A stretch of 64,000 bases of DNA from Pelagibacteraceae bacterium AG-430-I06. Its GTDB lineage: Bacteria; Pseudomonadota; Alphaproteobacteria; Pelagibacterales; Pelagibacteraceae. The position numbers and the translations under genes were made by a program. This document shows, piece after piece, positions 39,169 to 49,131 of the stretch (positions are counted from its first letter, which is position 1; each line of letters opens with the position of its first letter). The stretch lies in contig QCOH01000004.1 of NCBI GenBank assembly GCA_003209895.1, positions 1 through 64,000 on the forward strand, in the 5' to 3' direction. The notes beneath the pieces are model-generated. The model made no database searches. It was not told the origin of the DNA and was given only the letters and a program-made list of their open reading frames with translations.

Positions 39169-39905
39169 TTAGAAAATTTTATTTTAATCTTTTTTAAAAT
39201 ATTTATTAGAAAAGTAGGTAATAATTTTTTCAACAAAGGTTTTAAAAGACCATCTTTCTTTTTTAACCAGGATTTATCAAATAATTTATTTGGATCTTTT
39301 AATAAATCTTCATCATAATTTATCTTATTTATAAAATCTTCTCTTAAAAAAATACAATTTCCAGTATGCTGTACAAGAACATAGCCTTTTATCTTGCCAA
39401 CATTTACTGTTGCCGAAAAACTATTTCCCTGATTATTTTCGTCATGACGCTGGATTATTCCAGGCTTTATCGAACTATTTACTTCTATAACAACTATTTT
39501 AGGACGATATTTTTCAAAGGTTTCCCAAACGTCCAAGTCATAAGAGTCAATATCAATTGAAAGAACTTCAAAATCAATTGGAATTTCCGTTCCTTCTAAA
39601 ACTTTTGTTAAAGAATTGTTTGAGTTTTTGTTTTTCTCAATAGTCTTATTTAAAGCTAATATGTTAGGATATTCTTTCTCTGTCTTTTTTAAATTTTTAA
39701 ATTTTTCAGCATCATTTTCAATATATATTGCTTTAAAATTAAAATTTTTTACTAAATTAAAAGTATTGCTGCCAACTTTACCATCCCACGCACCAAACTC
39801 ACAACACCATCCGTTTTGCTCAAAATTTATTCTTCTTAGAATCTCTTGTATAATTCCATCCTCACCATTTTCAGAGTACAAATTCTTTTTAAATTTGTTG
39901 AACAT
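39165..39905 (-). CDS. FkbM-family methyltransferase-like protein
   Basis: NGWCCEFGAWDGKVGSNTFNLV (SAM motif I), FEVLSIDIDSYDLDVWE. Confidence 0.7.
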   Translation of the reverse strand: MFNKFKKNLYSENGEDGIIQEILRRINFEQNGWCCEFGAWDGKVGSNTFNLVKNFNFKAIYIENDAEKFKNLKKTEKEYPNILALNKTIEKNKNSNNSLTKVLEGTEIPIDFEVLSIDIDSYDLDVWETFEKYRPKIVVIEVNSSIKPGIIQRHDENNQGNSFSATVNVGKIKGYVLVQHTGNCIFLREDFINKINYDEDLLKDPNKLFDKSWLKKKDGLLKPLLKKLLPTFLINILKKIKIKFSN

Positions 39906-39938
39906 GTTTTTATTAATCTCTAACTTCTGTTTATCAAA

Positions 39939-40925
39939 TTAAAGAAGTTTATTTTTATTTATAAAGTTTTTAATACAAGTGCTGTACATACTATGACCTT
40001 TTTCATTTGGATGATAGTCTCCCTTTATTAAAGTTTCTTTATTTAATAAAATCTTACAATCAACAAAACTTATATTTTGGTCAGCCATAAACTTTTTATA
40101 TTCATCATTTGTGAATTCATTTGACCAATCTAAAATAACTAATAAAAATTTCGAATTATTTTTCTTAGAAATTTCATCCATCTCTAATATTATTTTTTTG
40201 GTAATAATTTTTTGACCCCTCTTTCTTTTTTTTGTTATCTGTTTCATATAAAATTTTTCTATGAGTGTCACTATTGAGGAATATTCCCTTAAGGGTAACT
40301 GCAAGTACCCAATTGGTGGGTTAATTAAAAGTTTATTTTCATTATTAAGTGATGCATAAGGAATTTTAGGAATTTCAGAATAACCACGTCTTGAATATTT
40401 TGCTAAGGTTTCTAACCACGCACTTCTCGCGACATTTCTATATTCATGATGTTCAATAAAACCATAGACAACCAAATTTATATCTTTTATTTGATTGAGC
40501 TCCTCCTGCAGCATTACTAATGACTGAGTCCCTCCAAAACCTGCTTGAGCAAAATTATAAAAAGTGAAATTTTTATATTCATTTTGTAGTTTAGACACAT
40601 AAGTTTGTTTATCATTAACTCCCCAACCTTGCGTGAAAGAACCCCCAAAAAACAAAACTGCAGGATTATTTAATTCATTGTGGTATTCATTTATCCTATT
40701 GCCTTTTTTCCCAAAAGTCATAGAAGTTTTTTTATCACTATTAGGATTTTTGATAGTGTGAGATCCCTCTTTAGCTCTCCAGCCCAGAGACTTGTCTATA
40801 TTAAAAAAGGTCGGAGTATTGAACTCAGCATAACTCCAAGGTTTTATCGAGATAGACCTTAATAAGACTTCTACTAAGCAAAGAGATAAAATTATAGATA
40901 AAAATATTAAAATAATTTTTTTCAC
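39939..40925 (-). CDS. SGNH/GDSL hydrolase-like protein with N-terminal membrane anchor
   Basis: MKKIILIFLSIILSLCLVEVLLR anchor; VLFFGGSFTQGWGVNDKQTY (GxS); DYHPNEKGHSMYS (DxxH). Confidence 0.75.
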   Translation of the reverse strand: MKKIILIFLSIILSLCLVEVLLRSISIKPWSYAEFNTPTFFNIDKSLGWRAKEGSHTIKNPNSDKKTSMTFGKKGNRINEYHNELNNPAVLFFGGSFTQGWGVNDKQTYVSKLQNEYKNFTFYNFAQAGFGGTQSLVMLQEELNQIKDINLVVYGFIEHHEYRNVARSAWLETLAKYSRRGYSEIPKIPYASLNNENKLLINPPIGYLQLPLREYSSIVTLIEKFYMKQITKKRKRGQKIITKKIILEMDEISKKNNSKFLLVILDWSNEFTNDEYKKFMADQNISFVDCKILLNKETLIKGDYHPNEKGHSMYSTCIKNFINKNKLL

Positions 40926-40931
40926 TTTTGT

Positions 40932-41008
<77 letters not shown>

Positions 41009-41016
41009 ATATTTAA

Positions 41017-41220
41017 TTATTTGCTTTTTAAATTTACAGCTTTTAGCTTACCCTGTTCTTCTTTTATTTCAAATTGAATTTTTTGGTTTTCTCTTATTTT
41101 TCTAAATTTTGATTTTTCTAAAGCTGATACGTGTAAAAATATATCTTTATTGCTATTTTCTGATGTTATAAAACCATAACCTTTTTTTGCATCAAACCAC
41201 TTAACTCTGCCCCACGGCAT
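41017..41220 (-). CDS. Cold-shock domain protein (CspA family)
   Basis: GRVKWFDAKKGYGFITSENSNKDIFLHVSALEKS. Confidence 0.96.
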   Translation of the reverse strand: MPWGRVKWFDAKKGYGFITSENSNKDIFLHVSALEKSKFRKIRENQKIQFEIKEEQGKLKAVNLKSK

Positions 41221-41247
41221 AATTTTTACTCCTGAAATTGTTATTGA

Positions 41248-41442
41248 TTAAAATCTATTTCTAAGTCGCTGAAACTTTTTTAGTCTTTTGATATTCTCTA
41301 TTTTAACTCTTTTTTTCTTTTCAGAAGGCTTTTCGTAAGTACTTTTCATTTTCATAATTCTAAAAAAACCTTCTTTTTGAAGTTTTCTTTTTAGAACACG
41401 AATTGCCTGCTCAACATTATTATCTTTAACGTCTATTTTAAT
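41248..41442 (-). CDS. rpsU: Ribosomal protein S21, probable non-canonical ATT start
   Basis: Frame reads (I)KIDVKDNNVEQAIRVLKRKLQKEGFFRIMKMKSTYEKPSEKKKRVKIENIKRLKKFQRLRNRF*; GGAGG directly upstream; no ATG/GTG/TTG in frame between the upstream TGA and DNNVEQA; absent from ORF track. Confidence 0.85.
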   Translation of the reverse strand: MKIDVKDNNVEQAIRVLKRKLQKEGFFRIMKMKSTYEKPSEKKKRVKIENIKRLKKFQRLRNRF

Positions 41443-41502
41443 AAATCCTCCGTAATTTCAAAGTGTAGTTATCACGATGTGTTGATATTGTCTATATGTG
41501 AT

Positions 41503-41994
41503 TTAATATGGTCTAGTTGGAATATTTTGTTCAAACTCTGATCTATATTTTTTTAGTTTTTGTTTAATTTTTGGATATTTCTGACTTAAAATGGCAACAG
41601 CAAACAAAGCTGAGTTTTTTGCTCCTGCTTTACCAATAGCTAAAGTTGCAACCGGTACGCCAGCTGGCATCTGAACAGTTGAATATAGGCTATCAACACC
41701 ATTCGTTACACTCGGCATTGGAACGCCAAGGACAGGTATTGTTGTTAAAGCAGCCGTGACACCTGCTAAATGTGCCGCTCCTCCAGCTGCAGCAATAATT
41801 ACTTCATAATCTTTTTTTTCAGCTTCAGCTACAAATCTCTCAAGTCTTTTAGGAGTTCTGTGAGCAGATATTACTCTTACATCATTTTTAATTCCAAATT
41901 CTTTTAACATCTCGCTACAGTGTTCCATAACACCTTTCCAATCAGACTTGCTCCCCATAATTATACCAACTGTAGGATTTTTATTAATTTTCAT
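41503..41994 (-). CDS. purE: N5-carboxyaminoimidazole ribonucleotide mutase
   Basis: VGIIMGSKSDWKGVMEHCSEML; SAHRTPKRL; IIAAAGGAAHLAGVTAALTTIPVLGVP. Confidence 0.97.
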   Translation of the reverse strand: MKINKNPTVGIIMGSKSDWKGVMEHCSEMLKEFGIKNDVRVISAHRTPKRLERFVAEAEKKDYEVIIAAAGGAAHLAGVTAALTTIPVLGVPMPSVTNGVDSLYSTVQMPAGVPVATLAIGKAGAKNSALFAVAILSQKYPKIKQKLKKYRSEFEQNIPTRPY

Positions 41995-42634
41995 TTGTGT
42001 TTTCCTCTTTTTTATTTTCCTCTTGTTTATTTTCCTCTTGTTTATTTTCCTCTTGTTCTTTTGCTTTTAGTTTTTCTTCTTTAGCCTTTAATTTTTTCTC
42101 TCGTTCTTTTCTTCTATTTGCTTTTCCAATCGCTTTCTCAAAGTTGATCTGTGTGCACAAACCGAGAATTACAGGGTCTCTAGCTGTCAAACTTGAAAAA
42201 TTCCAAAAAGTTCTATTTCTTATTAATGATACAGTTCCTTTAGTGCTTCCCACTAATTTTGCAATTTGACCATCAGAAAGTTGTGGAAAGTTTTTTAACA
42301 ACCACAAAACAGAGTCAGGCCTATCTTTTCTTTTTGAAATTGGGGTATATTTTGTTTTTTTTCTGCCTTCAGATATAACTATATTCTCTTTTTTTTTGTT
42401 TAACTTGAGCTCTCTTTCATGATTTTTTGAACATAAATCAACTTCTTCCCTTGTTAATTGTCCAGCAAGAATTGGATTGTACGCTTTAATACCTTTTGCA
42501 ACATCTCCATCTGCAATTCCCTTAATTTCTAATTCATGCAAATTACAAAAATTAGCAATTTGTTTAAAGCTTAGAGTAGTGTTTTCGACTAACCAAACCG
42601 CAGTGGCTTTTGGCATAAAAGGTGCATCTGACAT
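41984..42634 (-). CDS. DUF1013 / TrcR-like cell-cycle transcriptional regulator
   Basis: PFMPKATAVWLVENTTLSFKQIANFCNLHELEIKGIADGDVAKGI; DSVLWLLKNFPQLSDGQIAKLVGSTKGTVSLIRNRTFWN. Confidence 0.85.
   Translation of the reverse strand: MSDAPFMPKATAVWLVENTTLSFKQIANFCNLHELEIKGIADGDVAKGIKAYNPILAGQLTREEVDLCSKNHERELKLNKKKENIVISEGRKKTKYTPISKRKDRPDSVLWLLKNFPQLSDGQIAKLVGSTKGTVSLIRNRTFWNFSSLTARDPVILGLCTQINFEKAIGKANRRKEREKKLKAKEEKLKAKEQEENKQEENKQEENKKEENTNEN
42000..42056. repeat. Short tandem repeat, 15-bp unit (TTATTTTCCTCTTGT), in the 3' end of the TrcR-like gene
   Basis: Three consecutive near-identical units encoding QEENK.QEENK.KEENT. Confidence 0.85.
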
Positions 42635-42638
42635 AAAC

Positions 42639-42866
42639 TTAGTTTTTTACTTTTCTTAGGTTACTGAACTTTTTATTATATTTGCTTACTCTGCCTTTAT
42701 CTAAAATCTTTTGGCTTCCACCAGTCCATGCTGAATGAGATATCGGATCAATATCTAATTTTAGTGTATCACCCTCTTTCCCCCAAGTAGATTTGGTTTC
42801 AAATGAGGAACCATCTGTCATCACAACTTTAATTTTATGATAATTTGGATGAATTTTTTTTTTCAT
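42639..42866 (-). CDS. rpmE: Ribosomal protein L31
   Basis: [50 protein letters not shown]; internal ATG preferred over the 42902 ORF start. Confidence 0.92.
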   Translation of the reverse strand: MKKKIHPNYHKIKVVMTDGSSFETKSTWGKEGDTLKLDIDPISHSAWTGGSQKILDKGRVSKYNKKFSNLRKVKN

Positions 42867-42909
42867 ATTAAAATTAATATAATAATATTTTAAATTGCTC
42901 AATAATTTT

Positions 42910-43689
42910 TTAAAGAAAATCAGTTAATTTCTTGTGTATTTTAGAATTAGAGGCTACTAAATCAATTTTTCCCTCGCCCAAACTTTCCCCTGTTAAATTT
43001 TCTATAAAACCCCCAGATTCTTTTACAATTATTGCTCCAGCAGCAATATCCCAGTAATTAAGTTCTCTTTGCCAATATCCGTCATATTTTCCGGCTGCAA
43101 CATAAGCTAAATCTAAAGCAGCACTTCCCGACTTTCTAATATGTGCACGAACTTCCATAGAAATTTTAGTATATTCATCAAGGATTTTTTTTCTATTTTT
43201 ACTTGTAAATTTTGGTCCTCCGGTAACCAAACATGCACTTTTGAAGTCTGATTTATTTGAAACTCTAATTCTTGAATTATTTAAATATGCACCGTTACCT
43301 TTCTCTGCGTAATACATTTCATTTTTTATTGGGTCAAATATTATACCAGATATTACTTCTGCTTTTTCTTCGTACGCTATTGAAATTGCAAAATGAGGTA
43401 ACCCATTCAAAAAATTAAAAGTTCCATCTATTGGATCAATTATCCATCTTTTTTCATTATTCTTTCCCTCGATCTTACCTGTTTCTTCAGTTAAAAATGA
43501 ATAATTAGATTTTTCTAATTCTTCAATAAGTATCTTTTCTACACGTCTATCAGATGCAGTTACAAAGTCTCCAGGACCCTTTTCAGAAACTTGTAATTTT
43601 TCAATTTCACCAAAATCTCTTATAATAACTTTTGAAGCTTTTAAGCAGGCTTTATACATTAAATTGAATTGTGAAGATTTAATTTTCAT
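42910..43689 (-). CDS. suhB: Inositol monophosphatase family protein
   Basis: EETG..., [40 protein letters not shown]. Confidence 0.92.
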   Translation of the reverse strand: MKIKSSQFNLMYKACLKASKVIIRDFGEIEKLQVSEKGPGDFVTASDRRVEKILIEELEKSNYSFLTEETGKIEGKNNEKRWIIDPIDGTFNFLNGLPHFAISIAYEEKAEVISGIIFDPIKNEMYYAEKGNGAYLNNSRIRVSNKSDFKSACLVTGGPKFTSKNRKKILDEYTKISMEVRAHIRKSGSAALDLAYVAAGKYDGYWQRELNYWDIAAGAIIVKESGGFIENLTGESLGEGKIDLVASNSKIHKKLTDFL

Positions 43690-43691
43690 TT

Positions 43692-44255
43692 TTAATTAAC
43701 TTTTTTTACATACTCTAAAGTTCTGGTATCTAAAATAATTTTATCTCCTTCTTCTATAAAAGGCGGAACCATTACATCTACTCCATTAATAAGTTTTGCT
43801 GGTTTATATGAAGAAGCAGCCGTTTGACCCCTTACTACACCTTCTGTATTATCAATAACACACTCAATATTATTTGGTAATTCAACGGAGAGTGGTTTTT
43901 CCTCAAGATATGAGATTGTTACTTCAATATTTTCAGAAAGTAGTTTTAATTTATCACCTAGAATATCTGATTTTAAAGAAATTTGTTCAAAAGTTTTTGG
44001 TTCCATGAAAAAACACTCTTCATCACTTGAATATAAAAAGTTAAACTTTTTTTCTTCAAGTTGAGCTCTTTCTATGTTTTCACTTGATCTGAAACGTTGA
44101 TTTAGTTTTGTTCCTTTTGTTAAACTTTTTAACTCTACCTGATTAAAGGCTCCACCCTTCCCAGGTTTTACATGTTGAGACTTTAGTACTGTCCAATGAT
44201 CATTATTAAACTCAATAATCATTCCAGGTTTAATTTCGTTTCCTTGTATTTTCAT
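43692..44255 (-). CDS. efp: Elongation factor P
   Basis: KPGKGGAFNQVELKSLTKGTKLNQRFRSSE; YLEEKPLSVELPN; GDKIILDTRTLEYVKKV. Confidence 0.96.
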   Translation of the reverse strand: MKIQGNEIKPGMIIEFNNDHWTVLKSQHVKPGKGGAFNQVELKSLTKGTKLNQRFRSSENIERAQLEEKKFNFLYSSDEECFFMEPKTFEQISLKSDILGDKLKLLSENIEVTISYLEEKPLSVELPNNIECVIDNTEGVVRGQTAASSYKPAKLINGVDVMVPPFIEEGDKIILDTRTLEYVKKVN

Positions 44256-44861
44256 TTATTTAAGTTTTTTAATAGCTTGTTTTGGTTTTAAGCGTGGGTT
44301 ATTCCAAATATAACTTGATATTGCAAGATAATTTACTCCTAAATTCCTCAAAGTTTTATAATTTTTATTGTTAATTCCACCAATGGCAACAATGGGCAAG
44401 CTAGTTCTTTTTTTAGACCATTTTATTAAATTTTTTCTGGCCTTTTTAGCACCAGGTTTTAATTTTGATTTAAAAAATGATCCCAATGCTAAATAATTTG
44501 GTTTTTCTTTTAAAGCATCTAAAATTAATTTTTTTGAACCATGGCATGTTATACCTATTATTTTATTACTTTTAAGTAATAACCTTGCATCCTTTATTGA
44601 TCCATCAGATTGACCTAAGTGGCATCCATCTGCATTTATTTTCTTTGCTAATTGTGGGGAGTCATTAATTATAAGTTTAACGTTATATTTTTTTGTAATA
44701 GCTTTAACTTTGTAAGCAATATTCACCACTTTAATATCAGAGTGTCTTTTAAGTCTTAATTGAAAGTACTTTACTTTTCTTGAAGCCAAAACATCATTTA
44801 AATCTTTAAAGAAGTTTTGCTTGATTATTACTGGGGATATTAAATATAAAAATCTTCTCAA
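44256..44861 (-). CDS. thiE: Thiamine-phosphate synthase family protein
   Basis: YFQLRLKR, INDSPQLAKKINADGCHLGQSDGS, IGITCHG, PIVAIGGINNKN. Confidence 0.85.
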   Translation of the reverse strand: MRRFLYLISPVIIKQNFFKDLNDVLASRKVKYFQLRLKRHSDIKVVNIAYKVKAITKKYNVKLIINDSPQLAKKINADGCHLGQSDGSIKDARLLLKSNKIIGITCHGSKKLILDALKEKPNYLALGSFFKSKLKPGAKKARKNLIKWSKKRTSLPIVAIGGINNKNYKTLRNLGVNYLAISSYIWNNPRLKPKQAIKKLK

Positions 44862-44863
44862 TT

Positions 44864-45880
44864 TTAAGCGGTGAAACTTTGCTCAAGTTTTTCGTTCCAT
44901 TTTGCTTCTGTAGAAGCACTGTTCATTTTAGCTCTGTGGTCAAAAGTTTTTTGAACTTTAATTGTATCTTTCATTGATTTTGCCCATGTTTTTAAAGCTG
45001 ATTGCTGTAGAGCTCTACCATATGAGAATGTGAAGTGAAAAGATGTATCGTTAATTTTATTTATTTCATTTAAGTTTTTCGTAGCTTCTATTTCACCCTG
45101 GCCGCCAGACAAAAAAGCAATACCAGGAACTTCGCTAGGCACATTTTTTTTTAGGCAGTCTAGAGTTTTTTTAGCTATTTCCTCTGAAGTAACTTTCTGT
45201 TTACAATCTGATCCAGGTAGTATCATATTTGGTTTTAATACCGTTCCTTTTAAATTGACATTATGTAGAGCAAGTTCTTTATAGCATTCATCTAAAACTT
45301 TACTAGTTATGTCGTAGCATTTATCTATATTGTGATTTCCATCCATTAAAACTTCCGGTTCAACAATTGGTACCATTTTTGCATTTTGAACAATCGCTGC
45401 ATATCTTGCTAATGCGTGAGCATTTGTTTTTATACACTGTTCACTTGGATGTTTAGATGAGATTGAGTAGACAGCACGCCATTTAGCAAATCTTGCTCCT
45501 AATTTGTAATATTCTTCCATTCTCTCCCTTAAACCATCTAAACCTTCCGTCACTTTCTCATTGTCAGATCCTGCTAAAAGTTTTGCTCCCTTGTCTACTT
45601 TAATTCCAGGGATAGATCCATTTTTTTGAATTAATTCAGGTATAGTTATTCCGCTGCTTGAGGTTTGTCTAAGAGTTTCATCAAATAATATAACACCACT
45701 TATCGATGTTTTCATCGAATTGGATGAGAAAAGTGTTTCCCTAAAGTTTAGTCTATTTTCTTCAGTACATTCAACGTTCACACTTTTTAATCTTTTTTCC
45801 ATTGTACCGGTGCTTTCGTCAGCTGCCAGTATTCCCTTGCCCTTCACAACCATTTTTTTTGCTATTTCAAATATATCCAT
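44864..45880 (-). CDS. fba: Class I fructose-bisphosphate aldolase
   Basis: GKGILAADESTGTMEKRL; KWRAVYSI; VEPEVLMDG; FLSGGQGEIEATKNLNEIN. Confidence 0.96.
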   Translation of the reverse strand: MDIFEIAKKMVVKGKGILAADESTGTMEKRLKSVNVECTEENRLNFRETLFSSNSMKTSISGVILFDETLRQTSSSGITIPELIQKNGSIPGIKVDKGAKLLAGSDNEKVTEGLDGLRERMEEYYKLGARFAKWRAVYSISSKHPSEQCIKTNAHALARYAAIVQNAKMVPIVEPEVLMDGNHNIDKCYDITSKVLDECYKELALHNVNLKGTVLKPNMILPGSDCKQKVTSEEIAKKTLDCLKKNVPSEVPGIAFLSGGQGEIEATKNLNEINKINDTSFHFTFSYGRALQQSALKTWAKSMKDTIKVQKTFDHRAKMNSASTEAKWNEKLEQSFTA

Positions 45881-45884
45881 ATAC

Positions 45885-47078
45885 TTAAATTCTTTTTAAT
45901 GCTTTTATACCAGGGAGTTCTTTTCCTTCAAGAGATTCCAGGAATGCACCGCCGGCTGTTGATAAATGGGTGAAAAACTTTTCCAATCCAGTTTTTTTAA
46001 TTGCCGCAACTGTATCCCCGCCGCCAACAATAGATATTAAGAACTTTGAATTTGTGTTTTCAGCAATTTTTTTTCCAATAGATATAGTCCCAGTTGAAAA
46101 ATTTTTATTTTCATAATAACCAGCTGGTCCGTTCCAAAAAACTGTATTAGAGGAGTCTATTATATCTTCTATTAAATTTATCGTATCTTTTCCAATGTCC
46201 AAAATAATATCATTAGAGTCTAAACTTTTTAAAGTTTTGTAAGTCGCATCACCATTAAATTTTGAAGAAGTATTACAGTCGATTGGTATTATAATTCTAC
46301 ATTTATTTTTTTTGGCTAAATCAATTATTTTCCTAATCACACCTTCAGACCCTCCCTCTAATAGAGACGCGCCAACATTGACTCCTTTAAATTTTAAAAA
46401 GTTATTTGCCATTGCTCCTACAATTATTAGATTCTCAGCTTTTTCTGACAAGGTGGACAATATATTTATCTTGGTTGAAACTTTTGATCCTCCAATTATA
46501 CAAGTAACTGGTTTTTTTTTATTATTCGTAATTAATTCAATTGATTGAATCTCTTTTTTTAAAATTGGTCCCCCAAAACTTTCGATAAATTTTGTAATTT
46601 TGTGAATAGATGCTTGTTTTCTATGCGAGCAAGAGAACGCTTCATTAATAAAAATATCACCAAGATTAGAAAGATTTTTTGCAAATTTTTCATCATCGGC
46701 TTCTTCCTCTTTGAAGAAACGAATATTTTCAAACAACAAAACCTCTCCAGATTTTAATTTTTTTGAGGCATCAATGGCTTTCGAGTCAATATTTCCATCG
46801 TAAAAATTAACTTTTCCTATAAGATTTTTTTCTAAATATTTAAATATTGGTTTAAGAGATAGTTCGGGTACAATCTTACCTTTGGGTCTACCAAGGTGTG
46901 AAAGAAGAATAATTTTTGCTTTTTTCTCTATAAGACTATTTATAAAAGGTTCAACAACCTCAATTCTTGTAGTGTCATCTATTTTTGAATTAGAGATGGG
47001 AACATTTAAATCTAGTCTAACAATGATTCTTTTACCGTTAATAGGCAAATCGTCAGAAAAAATTTTTAAGTTAGACAT
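45885..47078 (-). CDS. pgk: Phosphoglycerate kinase
   Basis: GKRIIVRLDLNVP; LLSHLGRPKG; NEAFSCSHRKQAS; SIVGGGDTVAAI; LSTAGGAFLESLEGKELPGI. Confidence 0.97.
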   Translation of the reverse strand: MSNLKIFSDDLPINGKRIIVRLDLNVPISNSKIDDTTRIEVVEPFINSLIEKKAKIILLSHLGRPKGKIVPELSLKPIFKYLEKNLIGKVNFYDGNIDSKAIDASKKLKSGEVLLFENIRFFKEEEADDEKFAKNLSNLGDIFINEAFSCSHRKQASIHKITKFIESFGGPILKKEIQSIELITNNKKKPVTCIIGGSKVSTKINILSTLSEKAENLIIVGAMANNFLKFKGVNVGASLLEGGSEGVIRKIIDLAKKNKCRIIIPIDCNTSSKFNGDATYKTLKSLDSNDIILDIGKDTINLIEDIIDSSNTVFWNGPAGYYENKNFSTGTISIGKKIAENTNSKFLISIVGGGDTVAAIKKTGLEKFFTHLSTAGGAFLESLEGKELPGIKALKRI

Positions 47079-47085
47079 TCGCCTT

Positions 47086-49068
47086 TTATTTATTAAACCT
47101 TGTATTTACAATATCTAAGATTTTATCACTTGTTAAATTTAATAGTTTATAAATATCTTTATAAGGCGCGCTTTTTCCAAAAGTAGTAAGTCCTAGTGTA
47201 ACACCATCTTTTCCTACTAAACTTTTCCATCCAGACTCAGTAGATGCTTCTATTGAAATTTTTAAATTATTCTTTCCAAGCGTTTCCTCTTTATAATCAT
47301 TAGTTTGATCTTGAAATAAATCATAACAAGGGACAGAAACTACTTTTGAATTTATACCAAGCCCAAACAGTTTTTCCTGAGCTTCTAAAGCAATTTCAAC
47401 TTCAGAGCCTGAAGCAATTAAAGTAACTTTTGTATCCTTAGAAGTCGCTTTTAAAACATACGCACCTTTTGAACATTTGTTTTCACCACTTTTGTGTTCA
47501 CTCACATAAGGTATTTTTTGTCTAGACAACGCTATCGCACTAGGACCATTTTTATTTTTTAAAGCTATTTCCCAACACTCAAATGTTTCATTTATATCGG
47601 CTGGTCTAAATACATTTAAATTGGGTATCGCTCTCAAGTGTTCTAATTGTTCTACTGGTTGGTGTGTAGGGCCATCTTCTCCTAACCCAATAGAGTCATG
47701 AGAAAATATATAAATAACTTTCAATTTCATAATTGATGATAATCTCATTGAAGGCTTCAGATAATCTGAAAAAATCAAAAAGGTTCCTCCAAATGGAATT
47801 AAACAACCATATAAGGCTAGACCATTCATTATACCTGCCATTGCATGTTCTCTAACTCCATAATGAATGTAATTTCCTGAAAAATTTTTAGAATTAATTA
47901 CTTTTGAGCTTTCTGTTTTAGTATTATTTGACCCACTAAGATCGGCAGAACCCCCAATTAATTCTGGTAAAATATTTGATATAGAATTAATCACATAAGA
48001 AGAACTTTGCCTTGTTGCCATTTTTGGCTTTGATTGAAAAAATTTTAATTTTTCATCTCCTAATACTTTGTCCAAAGATAATGGAAGCTCTCCTTTCATA
48101 AGTCTATCGTATTCCTCTTTAATTTTATTATTTTTTTTATTCAAAATTTTATTCCATTCCCCCTCTATCATTTCCCCTTTATTCCCTATCTCCCTCCAAG
48201 AGTCTGTTAATTCTTGTGGAATTTCAAAAGGATCATATTTCCATTTTAGTTTTTTTCTCACTAACTTTATTTCATCATCACCCAAAGGGGCACCATGAGA
48301 CGAAGCTTTTCCAGATTTATTAGGCGACCCAAAACCAATGATTGTTTTACAAGAAATTATTGATGGTTTTTTTGACTTATTTGCTTTTTTAATAGCATTA
48401 AAAATTTGCTTAAAATTATGTCCATTTATTTCTTGAAAAGACCATCCGTAGCTTTCAAATCTTTTTTTATAGTCATCAGAAACACTTAAAGAGGTAGGTC
48501 CGTCTATAGATATTTTATTATTATCAAAGAAAACAATTAAGTTTTTTAAATTTAAATGACCAGCTAGACTCATCGACTCATGACTAATACCTTCCATAAA
48601 ATCACCATCACTAGCCACGACATATGTCTTGTTATTAATCAAATCGGATCCAAACCTTTTCTTTAAAATTTCTTGAGCAAGAGCCATGCCCACAGAATTA
48701 CTCAAACCCTGACCCAGCGGCCCCGTAGTTGTCTCAATACCAGAGTCTTTTTGATACTCAGGATGACCTGCACAAATTGAATTTAATTGTCTAAAATTTT
48801 TAATATCATCAAGTTTAATTTTTTTGTATCCCGTTAGGTAAAGCAAAGAGTATAAGAGCATGGATCCGTGCCCGGCTGAAAGAACAAATCTATCTCTATT
48901 TAACCAGCTTGGATTTTTTGGGTTAAACCGCAGGTAGTATTTAAATAATACTGTCGCAACATCAGCCATACCCATAGGCATGCCTGGGTGCCCAGAATTT
49001 GCTTTTTGCACAGCATCTATTGATAAAAATCTTATTGCGTTAGATAAATCTTTTAATTTTGGATCCAC
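47086..49068 (-). CDS. tkt: Transketolase
   Basis: IRFLSIDAVQKANSGHPGMPMGMADV; VASDGDFMEGISHES; HDSIGLGEDGPTHQPVEQL. Confidence 0.97.
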   Translation of the reverse strand: MDPKLKDLSNAIRFLSIDAVQKANSGHPGMPMGMADVATVLFKYYLRFNPKNPSWLNRDRFVLSAGHGSMLLYSLLYLTGYKKIKLDDIKNFRQLNSICAGHPEYQKDSGIETTTGPLGQGLSNSVGMALAQEILKKRFGSDLINNKTYVVASDGDFMEGISHESMSLAGHLNLKNLIVFFDNNKISIDGPTSLSVSDDYKKRFESYGWSFQEINGHNFKQIFNAIKKANKSKKPSIISCKTIIGFGSPNKSGKASSHGAPLGDDEIKLVRKKLKWKYDPFEIPQELTDSWREIGNKGEMIEGEWNKILNKKNNKIKEEYDRLMKGELPLSLDKVLGDEKLKFFQSKPKMATRQSSSYVINSISNILPELIGGSADLSGSNNTKTESSKVINSKNFSGNYIHYGVREHAMAGIMNGLALYGCLIPFGGTFLIFSDYLKPSMRLSSIMKLKVIYIFSHDSIGLGEDGPTHQPVEQLEHLRAIPNLNVFRPADINETFECWEIALKNKNGPSAIALSRQKIPYVSEHKSGENKCSKGAYVLKATSKDTKVTLIASGSEVEIALEAQEKLFGLGINSKVVSVPCYDLFQDQTNDYKEETLGKNNLKISIEASTESGWKSLVGKDGVTLGLTTFGKSAPYKDIYKLLNLTSDKILDIVNTRFNK

Positions 49069-49131
49069 TTATTAATTACCTATATAGACTTCAATTCATG
49101 ATATCAATATTATGATATAAATAAAATTAAG

